Assembly (NCBI GenBank): GCA_020349245.1
Contig: CP070764.1
Location: 3,034,686 to 3,074,701, forward strand
Origin: Chloroflexota bacterium
GTDB taxonomy: Bacteria > Chloroflexota > Anaerolineae > Anaerolineales > UBA4823
DNA: 40,016 nucleotides
Reading direction: 5' to 3'
Shown: positions 8,768 through 15,632 of the stretch, piece after piece
Position numbering within the stretch: the first letter of the stretch is position 1
How the letters are laid out: the number at the start of each line of letters is the position of its first letter
The notes under the pieces: model-generated
Told to the model about the DNA's origin: nothing
Database searches by the model: none
Seen by the model: only the letters and a program-made list of their open reading frames with translations
Translations under genes and position numbers: made by a program

Positions 8768-10204
8768 ATGAAAACCTATCTTCAAGTACTCTCAGAAGAC
8801 GAAAAATCACAGGTTCATGAGCGTTCCCTGGAGATCCTGGCCAAAACCGGCATCCGCGTGGATACAGCAACTGGCAGGCAGCTGCTGGAATCTGCAGGTG
8901 CTGAAGTGAACCAGGAAACGAACCTGGTCCGAATACCCCGAAAAGTTGTGGAGGAATGCCTGCAGGTAACAGCGAAAAATTTTTCCCTGGGTGCGCGCAG
9001 ACCGGGTTGGGATCTCGAGATGAATGCCGGTAATTTTACACTTTGCGCAGATGGTGAGGGAATATTCGTTGTTGACGCCGAGACCGGAGACAGGCGACCA
9101 AGCACATCCCGGGATTGGCAAAAAGCAACGCGCCTGATCGATGCAGTAGATGAGATCGGGATTTATTGGTCAATGGTGGAAAGGAGTGATCAAGCTCCCG
9201 AACCCACCCCAGCAGACCAGGTCGAGTATTTCCGCAAAGTGTTCTCCAATTTTTCCAAACATATACAGGATCCGATACCGGGCAAGCAATATTCCACATG
9301 GCTTTTGGAAATTTTACAGATCATCTTCGGTGATAAAGAGACTATCCGTAAAACACATCCATACTCCTTTTTGCTTTGTCCCCAGTCTCCTCTGGTGATT
9401 GACCAGAAATATACCGATGCGTACCTGGCGTTATTGGGTTGGGATATCCCGGTAGCAATCATGCCGATGCCACTGATGGGCGGTACTGCACCGGGAAGCC
9501 TAATTTCAACCATCATCCTGGGTAACTGCGAGGTATTAGCTGCACTATGCATGATCCAAGCAGGGGCTCCCGGGACACCAATCATATATGCACCGGTCCT
9601 AGCTTTATCCAACCTACGTAGCGGAGGGTACAGCGCTGGCGCTATAGAGAGCGGTCTCACCGGGGCCGCCAGCACCGAGATGGCTCGCTATTACGGACTC
9701 CCTGCTGAAGCCAGCGGAGGCGGTACCAGCCGAGCTCGTCCGGGCATTCAGGGAGCATATGAACGAGCATTAAACTCTCTGCTGCCAGTATTATCCTGGC
9801 CAGATATCCTAGTCGGTCCGGGTTTAACCGGCGGGTCAACTCATCTTAGCTTAGAGCAGCTGCTGATCGATGTTGAAGTTTATAAGATGGGTATCCGCAC
9901 ACACCAGGGGATTGCCAGTGGAGAAGGGCACTGGTTGGATGATGTCATCCAGCGAGTCGGTCCGGCAGGGTATTTTATGGGTGACAAATCAACGGTGGAG
10001 AGTATGCGAGCCGGAGAATGGTACTTGAGTGATTTCGGATGGCATGGCAGCTATGAAGAATGGCGAGCCATGGGCAAACCCAGTGTAATCGAAGAAACTC
10101 GCCAGCGGGTCGATGAAATCCTGAACAGCCATCAGCCCTTACCACTCAGTCCAGAAATGGAGCGAGAATTAGACCACTTATTTACAAGAGCAAAAACAGC
10201 TTGA
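8768..10204 (+). CDS. MttB-superfamily methyltransferase, copy 5 (divergent)
   Basis: A 478-aa MttB-superfamily protein without amber codon, starting at ATG 8768 after a GGAG. Family signs are ADGEGIFVVDAETGDRRPST, the FLLCPQSPLVI stretch where other copies have CTIAPL, MPMPLMGGTAPGS, and VGPAGYFMGDKSTVESMR where copies 1, 3 and 4 have a QKHTR-type motif. Together with copy 2 it forms the divergent pair of the five. It also has an extended insertion around YLSDFGWHGSYEEWRAMGKP near the C-terminus. It lies 15 bp after copy 4 and 67 bp before the saccharopine-dehydrogenase-like gene. Substrate unknown. Confidence 0.87.
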   Translation: MKTYLQVLSEDEKSQVHERSLEILAKTGIRVDTATGRQLLESAGAEVNQETNLVRIPRKVVEECLQVTAKNFSLGARRPGWDLEMNAGNFTLCADGEGIFVVDAETGDRRPSTSRDWQKATRLIDAVDEIGIYWSMVERSDQAPEPTPADQVEYFRKVFSNFSKHIQDPIPGKQYSTWLLEILQIIFGDKETIRKTHPYSFLLCPQSPLVIDQKYTDAYLALLGWDIPVAIMPMPLMGGTAPGSLISTIILGNCEVLAALCMIQAGAPGTPIIYAPVLALSNLRSGGYSAGAIESGLTGAASTEMARYYGLPAEASGGGTSRARPGIQGAYERALNSLLPVLSWPDILVGPGLTGGSTHLSLEQLLIDVEVYKMGIRTHQGIASGEGHWLDDVIQRVGPAGYFMGDKSTVESMRAGEWYLSDFGWHGSYEEWRAMGKPSVIEETRQRVDEILNSHQPLPLSPEMERELDHLFTRAKTA

Positions 10205-10271
10205 TTTTATGGCCGTAGTTGCCTGGAATCCGGCAAAGACAGATTAACAATTCTATTCTAAGGAGTGTATC

Positions 10272-11414
10272 ATGCGTGCATTAGTCCTTGGAGGCGCAGG
10301 GGCGGTTTGCAAGGAGACCACCCGCGATTTAGCCGCCTACAGCCAGTACGATGAAATCGTAGTGGCTGACTATAACCTGAAGGCTGCCACAGAACTGGTG
10401 GAGGATATCAAAAATAAACGATTAAAACCGCTATACTTTGATGCTGAAGATTATGGTTCCATGTTGAAGCTTTTCCCGGGTTTCGACGTTGTGATCAACG
10501 GTTTACCCTGGAAATACGATCTACCCGTGACGAAAGCTTGCGTGGAGGTCGGTGTGAACGGATTGGATGTATCCACAGATGAAGATCAATGGAGTTATCA
10601 CCAGCAAGCAAAGGAGAAAGACATGGTCTTCATCCCCGGTGTCGGAGCAACCCCAGGGATAACCAATGCCATGGCAAAACGGGCTGCAGACCACATGGAT
10701 CAAGTGGATGAAATTCAGATCAACTTTGCTGCTTTCCGCTGCCCCGCCCCAGCGCCTGGCCTGCTGATAACCTTCCTGTGGGAATTCCACCCCGACACAG
10801 AATCACGGGTTTATTATGAGGACGGTGAATTCATCTGGGTTGGACCATTTGAAGGGCTTAAAACTATCAAATTCCCCGGACAAATTGGTGAGCAGGAAGT
10901 CTGTTATATCCCCCATCCAGAGACCCGCACGATGCCAAAAACCCTCGGCGCAAAGAAGGTTTCCGTGAGAGGCTGTTTCCCTCCCCAGGCGATGCGTATC
11001 GCTAAAGTTATGCTCGATTGGGGTCTTTACTCTGCTGAGCCAGTGAATATCAAGGGGATCGAAGCAACGCCTTTTGAGATCATGTTCGATCTTCTATTAA
11101 GGATGCCAGAAACAAAGCAAACACCGGTATGGGCATATGGCTTGATCGTCGATGTATTTGGTAAAGCACAGGGTAGAAAAGTTAAGCATTCACTCTGGAA
11201 CACGCACCCCCCGCAGGAAGAATGGGGCGGATCAGCCGCCTATTACAAGAATATTGCTATCCCGCTGAGCATTGGTGCCCAGATGATCACCAACGGAGAT
11301 GTCACGGCAAGAGGAGTACTCCCACCGGAAAGCAGCCTCGATCCGGATATCTTCTTTGAGGAGTTAGCCAAACGGGGGATTCAAATCGAAGAAAAATGGG
11401 AAGAAATTGATTGA
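10272..11414 (+). CDS. Saccharopine dehydrogenase-like NAD(P)-dependent oxidoreductase
   Basis: A 380-aa member of the saccharopine dehydrogenase/carboxynorspermidine dehydrogenase/homospermidine synthase group. The N-terminus MRALVLGGAGAVCKETTRDL has the nucleotide-binding glycine loop (residues 7-13), followed by DYNLKAA with the ribose-binding Asp. Motifs VINGLPWKYDLPVTKACVEVG, DVSTDEDQW and FIPGVGATPGITNAMAKRAA are those of this family. GG-rich AAGGAG lies before the ATG. Known relatives oxidise or reduce secondary amine links (saccharopine, carboxyspermidine) or lysine. Next to agmatine-to-putrescine genes, a polyamine-type or amino-acid substrate is plausible, but no partner carboxyspermidine decarboxylase is in the window. 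Co-directional with the aminotransferase 36 bp downstream. Confidence 0.85.
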   Translation: MRALVLGGAGAVCKETTRDLAAYSQYDEIVVADYNLKAATELVEDIKNKRLKPLYFDAEDYGSMLKLFPGFDVVINGLPWKYDLPVTKACVEVGVNGLDVSTDEDQWSYHQQAKEKDMVFIPGVGATPGITNAMAKRAADHMDQVDEIQINFAAFRCPAPAPGLLITFLWEFHPDTESRVYYEDGEFIWVGPFEGLKTIKFPGQIGEQEVCYIPHPETRTMPKTLGAKKVSVRGCFPPQAMRIAKVMLDWGLYSAEPVNIKGIEATPFEIMFDLLLRMPETKQTPVWAYGLIVDVFGKAQGRKVKHSLWNTHPPQEEWGGSAAYYKNIAIPLSIGAQMITNGDVTARGVLPPESSLDPDIFFEELAKRGIQIEEKWEEID

Positions 11415-11450
11415 GAAACTTGACAGAATGATATCCATTCGGAGGTTATT

Positions 11451-12764
11451 ATGAGTTTGCAAGGAGAAAAAACAAGAGCACTATTTACCAGGGCAAAGCA
11501 GGTGATCCCCCACGGGGTTAATTCTAATTTCCGATACTGGGGTGATGAAGACACGATGATCATCGCTCGTGGAGAAGGTGCTTATATCTGGGACATGGAT
11601 GGCAAGCGCTACATCGACTACCGCCTGGGTTTCGGTCCGGTCATATTGGGTCATGCATACCCACCCGTTCTGGAAAAAGTTCGGGAAGCACTGCAAGGTG
11701 GAAATATCTTTGCCTGGACAACTCCGTTCGAGATCAGTGTTGCTGAACGCATCACCCGCATGTGCAATACCGATAAGGTCCGGCTGACCAACACCGGTAC
11801 GGAAGCCACCATGCATGCCCTGAGAATTGCCCGCGCATATACGGGCAGGGAGAAATTCATCAAGTTTGAAGGCCAATACCACGGCATGGCAGATTACTTT
11901 ATGTTCAGCACAGCATCCTCTCACCGGGGTGGGTTAGGTTCAATCCGCAGCCCGATTCCGCTGGCTAACACCTCTGGAATACCCAAAGGCATTAATCAAT
12001 ATGTCTTTACGGTTGCCTTCAATGATCTTGAGGGTCTTGAAAATAGGGTGCGTGCCAATTGGGGAGATCTTGCTGCAATTATCGTCGAACCGATGCTGGG
12101 AAACGCAGCCAGCGTCATGCCGCAGCCAGGTTTCCTGGAAAAAATTCGCCAATTATGCGATGAGTACGGCATCGTGATGATTTTTGATGAAGTCAAAACC
12201 GGTTTTCGAGTGGCCCGGGGAGGCGCCCAGGAGCTGTTCGGTATCCGAGCCGATCTCGCCACGTATGCAAAGGCAATGGGCAATGGCTTCCCAATCGCCG
12301 CGATCGCAGGGAAAGAAGATGTCATGATGACCATCGAGCCGGGTTCAATGGCCCACGGCGGCACCTATACCGGCAATATTGTCGGTGCTGCTGCAGCTGA
12401 TATCACGCTGGATATCCTGGAAAATCAGCCCATCTTGGAGACGATCCAACAGCGCGGAAAAGCGCTGATGAATGGTATCGCGGAGATCTTAACCGAAGCC
12501 GGGATTCCCCATGCTCTCACTGGGGTACCCAGTATGTTTGGCATATGTCTCGGCACAGATGAAGTGCCCAAAGACTTCCGTGGTTATTTAGCCGGCGATG
12601 CTGAACTTTATGAACAGATCGGCATGGGATTGAGCCGACGCGGTGTCCAGCCGGATTCTGATGGCAGGGAACCTTGGTTCCTGTGTTATTCATTGAGTGA
12701 GGCAGATGTTGGAGAAACGCTGAATATTTTTAACGATGCAGTCAAAGAAGCCAAAGGCGGATGA
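11451..12764 (+). CDS. Class III PLP-dependent aminotransferase, glutamate-1-semialdehyde aminomutase-like
   Basis: A 437-aa class III aminotransferase close to the HemL type. Visible are RAKQVIPHGVNSNFRYWG at the N-terminus, the cofactor-phosphate motif GTEATMHALRIARAYTGR, FEGQYHGMADY, the PLP-pyridine Asp246 in IFDEVKTGFR, and the Schiff-base Lys274 in TYAKAMGNGFPIAAI. GGAGG lies 5-9 bases before the ATG. Differences from true HemL (FDEVKTGF for FDEVMTGF, TYAKAMGNG for the usual LGKIIGGG) and the operon context suggest a catabolic amino-transfer role and not tetrapyrrole synthesis. It may act on the same intermediate as the upstream dehydrogenase. It is the last gene of the dense operon before the ATPase gene. 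Confidence 0.87.
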   Translation: MSLQGEKTRALFTRAKQVIPHGVNSNFRYWGDEDTMIIARGEGAYIWDMDGKRYIDYRLGFGPVILGHAYPPVLEKVREALQGGNIFAWTTPFEISVAERITRMCNTDKVRLTNTGTEATMHALRIARAYTGREKFIKFEGQYHGMADYFMFSTASSHRGGLGSIRSPIPLANTSGIPKGINQYVFTVAFNDLEGLENRVRANWGDLAAIIVEPMLGNAASVMPQPGFLEKIRQLCDEYGIVMIFDEVKTGFRVARGGAQELFGIRADLATYAKAMGNGFPIAAIAGKEDVMMTIEPGSMAHGGTYTGNIVGAAAADITLDILENQPILETIQQRGKALMNGIAEILTEAGIPHALTGVPSMFGICLGTDEVPKDFRGYLAGDAELYEQIGMGLSRRGVQPDSDGREPWFLCYSLSEADVGETLNIFNDAVKEAKGG

Positions 12765-12778
12765 AGGAATATATTCCT
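12765..12778. repeat. Perfect 14-bp palindrome after the aminotransferase gene
   Basis: AGGAATATATTCCT, starting just beyond the stop codon. No T-run follows, so it is not a good terminator. It sits 112 bp before the GTG of the ATPase gene and could be an operator, but a chance palindrome is possible. Confidence 0.35.
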
Positions 12779-12889
12779 GGTATAAATCTACCGGGAGATA
12801 ATTCCTTCCGGGATGATAAAATTGCCTCCTTGGAGTAAATTCCCTCCCAGCAAGATTTTACGGAACATTACCGTGATTTAAGGTGTTGT

Positions 12890-13924
12890 GTGGTGAATTC
12901 AACGAACTCGATATTCGAGAGTGGGATGAATAAAAAGTCAGACGATCTGTTGAAGGTCAAGAATCTGGTGAAATACTTTCCCGTCCGCGGCGGGATTTTA
13001 AAGCGCATCGTCGCCTGGGTACAGGCTGTGGATGACGTTAGTTTCACCATCCACAGGGGAGAGACATTAGGCCTGGTTGGGGAATCTGGCTGCGGGAAAA
13101 GCACGGTTGGCAATTGCATCTTGCGTTTGATCGAACCTACCAGTGGAACTGTTGAATTAAACGGTAGTAACATTTACGAATTGAACTCGAATGAATTAAA
13201 ACTTATGCGGCGCAATATGCAGGTGATCTTCCAAGACCCCTATTCATCGCTCAACCCGCGCAAACCGATCGGTGATTCTATCCTGGCTGGTTTGAGGATC
13301 CACAACATCGGGAAAGGTAATGAACAGGTCGATATCATGAACAGCATGCTTGAAAAAGTCGGTCTTGACCCCTATTACTCTCACCGATATCCCCATGAAT
13401 TTTCCGGAGGCCAGCGCCAGCGCATCGGTATCGCCAGGGCACTGGTCCTGCATCCCAGTTTCATCGTGTGTGATGAACCAGTTTCCGCTCTGGACGTTTC
13501 AATCCAATCACAGGTCTTGAATTTACTCAACGACCTGCAGGATGAATTGGACCTGACCTACTTATTCATCGCCCACAACCTGTCAGTTGTCGAGCACATC
13601 TCCGACCGGGTGGCTGTAATGTATCTCGGTAAGATCGTCGAGCTTGCTTCTCGAGATGAACTATTTGAAAATCCACTGCACATGTACACCCAGGCCCTGA
13701 TCTCAGCCATTCCCATACCGGATCCGACCCTCGAAAGGGAGAGAATACTGTTGGAAGGGGAAGTTCCCAGCCCGCTGAATCCCCCGAAAGGCTGCCGGTT
13801 TCACCCCCGCTGCCCACTGGCGATGGAAATCTGTTCGCAAGAAGAACCTGTGTTTGAGGAGATCACCCCAGACCATTGGGTAGCCTGCTTCTATGTTAAG
13901 GACTCGAATCTGGTTGAAGTCTAG
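12890..13924 (+). CDS. Oligopeptide/dipeptide ABC transporter ATP-binding protein, DppF/OppF-like
   Basis: A 344-aa ATPase of a peptide-type ABC importer. Walker [10 protein letters not shown] (residues 64-72), Q-loop [13 protein letters not shown], signature [15 protein letters not shown], Walker [15 protein letters not shown], and H-loop region [11 protein letters not shown] are all intact. The C-terminal oligo_HPY region [15 protein letters not shown] carries the paired cysteines typical of DppD/DppF. The start may be GTG 12890, GTG 12893 or ATG 12926; AAGG before the GTGs makes these likely, but the ATG gives a more usual N-terminus. It should work with the permease at 1-702 and with DppB, DppD and binding-protein genes lying upstream of the window. 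The gene ends just before a strong terminator. Confidence 0.92.
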   Translation: MVNSTNSIFESGMNKKSDDLLKVKNLVKYFPVRGGILKRIVAWVQAVDDVSFTIHRGETLGLVGESGCGKSTVGNCILRLIEPTSGTVELNGSNIYELNSNELKLMRRNMQVIFQDPYSSLNPRKPIGDSILAGLRIHNIGKGNEQVDIMNSMLEKVGLDPYYSHRYPHEFSGGQRQRIGIARALVLHPSFIVCDEPVSALDVSIQSQVLNLLNDLQDELDLTYLFIAHNLSVVEHISDRVAVMYLGKIVELASRDELFENPLHMYTQALISAIPIPDPTLERERILLEGEVPSPLNPPKGCRFHPRCPLAMEICSQEEPVFEEITPDHWVACFYVKDSNLVEV

Positions 13925-13969
13925 CCTTACTCAGCTGATAAATCTATAATTCAATTTTGCTATGTGATG

Positions 13970-13998
13970 AAAAAACCTACAAATTTCGTAGGTTTTTT
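13970..13998. terminator. Bidirectional intrinsic terminator
   Basis: An 11-bp stem, AAAAAACCTAC paired with GTAGGTTTTTT around a 7-base loop, followed by more T. The A-run on the left gives a T-run on the other strand, so it can end both the + strand transporter/methyltransferase operon and the - strand SHOCT gene. Confidence 0.85.
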
Positions 13999-14049
13999 TA
14001 TTTGCAGATTCAATATCTACTTGGTATGGTACTCGAACAGTTCAGAAAT

Positions 14050-14487
14050 TTACAGGCCAAGCAGCTCTTTTTTCTTTGCCTCAAACTCCTCATCTGTGAT
14101 AAAGCCCTTATCCCTGAGTTCTCCCAGTCTCTCTAATTCATCCAGATAAGAAGGTTCAGCTTCACTGGCTGTAGGTTGTGGAGATTGTGAACCTTGCGAT
14201 AAGGCAGCCTGATCGGCTTCTGTCAATGGTTGGGACTGGATGTTCAATTCCTTCATCGCCTGATCAAGATCCTGATCCTCCAGCTGGTCCGGTGGTAAGC
14301 CAGTGTGCTCTTCTATTTTTTTTGCATCCTGCTGGCTGAGCTTCACTGCGGCATATGTACCACCAGCTGCTAGCAGCAAGAAACCACCCAACATGATGGT
14401 TCTGCGCCTGATCCTGCGCCTGGTTCGTCTCATGGTTCGTCGCGTGGTCCGGCGGGCAGTCCGTCTAACGCCTCTGCGTCTGGCCAT
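14050..14487 (-). CDS. Arg-rich, single-TM protein with C-terminal SHOCT domain
   Basis: A 145-aa protein in three parts. Residues 1-30 are almost wholly Arg/Thr in RRT-like steps (starting MARRRGVRRTARRTTRRT), residues 31-48 are one hydrophobic segment (IMLGGFLLLAAGGTYAAV), and residues 113-145 match the SHOCT domain (LDELERLGELRDKGFITDEE followed by FEAKKKELL). A Gln/Ser/Pro-rich linker joins them. SHOCT domains are short oligomerisation modules found at the ends of many membrane proteins; the function of this one is unknown. The Arg-rich tail would lie in the cytoplasm by the positive-inside rule and could bind nucleic acid or lipid head groups (inference). GGAGG precedes the ATG, and a good promoter lies at 14521-14548. 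Confidence 0.85.
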   Translation of the reverse strand: MARRRGVRRTARRTTRRTMRRTRRRIRRRTIMLGGFLLLAAGGTYAAVKLSQQDAKKIEEHTGLPPDQLEDQDLDQAMKELNIQSQPLTEADQAALSQGSQSPQPTASEAEPSYLDELERLGELRDKGFITDEEFEAKKKELLGL

Positions 14488-14520
14488 CTTTTTACCTCCA
14501 ATACAAGATTTTCTTTACTT

Positions 14521-14548
14521 ATTGTAATACATGCAAAGCGAATGTCAA
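14521..14548 (-). promoter_or_regulatory. Sigma-70-type promoter for the SHOCT gene
   Basis: On the - strand TTGACA (14548-14543), a 16-base spacer, then TACAAT (14526-14521). It lies 34 bases upstream of the ATG of the SHOCT gene and gives a short leader that includes GGAGG. Confidence 0.7.
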
Positions 14549-14644
14549 ATCAAAAATATAAATCGAAATATCCCAGATTCATCCAGGGACATCATCACAG
14601 GAATGCTAATTTCCCCATTTACAAAATTGATAGAAATTATCCCA

Positions 14645-14673
14645 TTGCATTATCGCTTCGATATTGATAAAAT
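14645..14673 (+). promoter_or_regulatory. Possible promoter for the 247-aa lipoprotein gene
   Basis: TTGCAT, 17-base spacer, TAAAAT on the + strand in the AT-rich divergent spacer. It would give a leader of about 135 bases before the ATG at 14815. The match is moderate and the background is AT-rich. Confidence 0.35.
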
Positions 14674-14814
14674 TGTACTCAATTAAGCATTTTTTGGTTG
14701 GGGTATCAAAGAAAATTAGAAGCCAATAATCCATCCTCCACTCGATTCAACAAAAATATATATCTGGACATACTTACTTTCTAAAAATTTTAATAGCTGA
14801 GAAAGGTTCCAATC

Positions 14815-15558
14815 ATGAACACCCTGTCCGCAAAATCAATCGCCCTGTTTATTATTCTAGGGATATTCCTGGCGAGCTGTGGGGGCTCACCCACTCCAAC
14901 AAACCCAGATGTCAGCGAGCCGTCACCGACCCAGCCATCGTCTGAATGGCAGGAGGAATTTGGGCTCGAAAATTGCACCATGGTTTCCGAAGGGAAAAAT
15001 GATTACTTTGTCCTCGAACCCGGCTTCCAGCTGGTATTGGAAGGGGGTAATGAAGTTCTGGTGATCACGGTACTTGACGAAACCTTAGAAGTCGATGGCA
15101 CCGTGACCCGGGTTATCGAGGAGCGTGAATGGCGTAATGATGAAATCATCGAGGTCTCCAGAAACTTCTTCGCCATATGTGAAGAGACGAAAGATGTTTT
15201 CTATTTTGGCGAAGAAGTGGATATGTACTCCAGTGGCATTTTAGCCAGCCATACCGGTGCCTGGCGAGCGGGTGAGAATGGTGCCCGCGCTGGAATAATC
15301 ATGCCCGGCGATCCCGCCATAGGCATGAAGTATTACCAGGAGATTGCACCAGACGTGGCAATGGATAGGGCTGAAGTAATCAGGGTGGATGACACGATCA
15401 GCACGCCAGCCGGGGATTTTTCCAATGTGCTTCTAACCAAAGAAGGCACAGCACTCAACCTCCTTGAGAGGGAATTTAAAACCTATGCACCGGGGATTGG
15501 CCTAATCCAGGATCAGAATTTACTGCTGACCAGGTATGGATTTGATTTAGGTGAATAA
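14815..15558 (+). CDS. Secreted lipoprotein, single-domain relative of the 15633-17405 lipoprotein
   Basis: A 247-aa lipoprotein: signal peptide with lipobox LASC and lipid-modified Cys22, then a Pro/Ser/Thr-rich linker, then one globular domain. The domain shows the same order of motifs as each repeat of the neighbouring convergent lipoprotein: a PGFQLVLEG-type opening, VDGTVTRVIEEREW, FFAICEETKDVFYFGEEVDMY, AGIIMPGDPAIG, and KTYAPGIGLIQDQNLLLTRYG at the end. The likeness is by eye (for example FYAQDNDGNVWRMGEYPEVY and LKYYAEGVGNVQVGW in the other protein). I do not recognise the domain by name. Function unknown; envelope location is well supported. Nearby RND pumps might suggest an envelope or metal-handling role. 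Confidence 0.82.
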   Translation: MNTLSAKSIALFIILGIFLASCGGSPTPTNPDVSEPSPTQPSSEWQEEFGLENCTMVSEGKNDYFVLEPGFQLVLEGGNEVLVITVLDETLEVDGTVTRVIEEREWRNDEIIEVSRNFFAICEETKDVFYFGEEVDMYSSGILASHTGAWRAGENGARAGIIMPGDPAIGMKYYQEIAPDVAMDRAEVIRVDDTISTPAGDFSNVLLTKEGTALNLLEREFKTYAPGIGLIQDQNLLLTRYGFDLGE

Positions 15559-15581
15559 ACGCCATAGGAGATAAAAATAAT

Positions 15582-15605
15582 GCGGGCGGTGGAATCACCG
15601 CCCGC
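15582..15605. terminator. GC-rich hairpin terminator between convergent genes
   Basis: A perfect 10-bp stem GCGGGCGGTG/CACCGCCCGC with loop GAAT. On the - strand it is followed by ATTATTTTTATC, so it ends the 15633-17405 gene well; on the + strand the T-run is weaker. Confidence 0.75.
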
Positions 15606-15632
15606 TTATGCTTAGTTTAGATTTTCAATGAC

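Larger units (their letters stand above)
14488..14814. other. Divergent intergenic spacer, no gene
   Basis: AT-rich spacer of 327 bases between the - strand SHOCT gene and the + strand lipoprotein gene. Apart from the two promoter candidates listed separately I see no ORF with a ribosome site, no RNA gene and no repeat. Confidence 0.7.

Noticed and set aside
948..10204. Pyrrolysine-containing MttB
   Set aside because: No in-frame TAG within any of the five genes, and TAG ends several genes normally, so no sign of pyrrolysine decoding.
10205..10271. TTGCC...GGCAA stem after MttB copy 5 as a terminator
   Set aside because: Only five pairs, no T-run, and the next gene is co-directional with a good ribosome site, so the operon likely continues.
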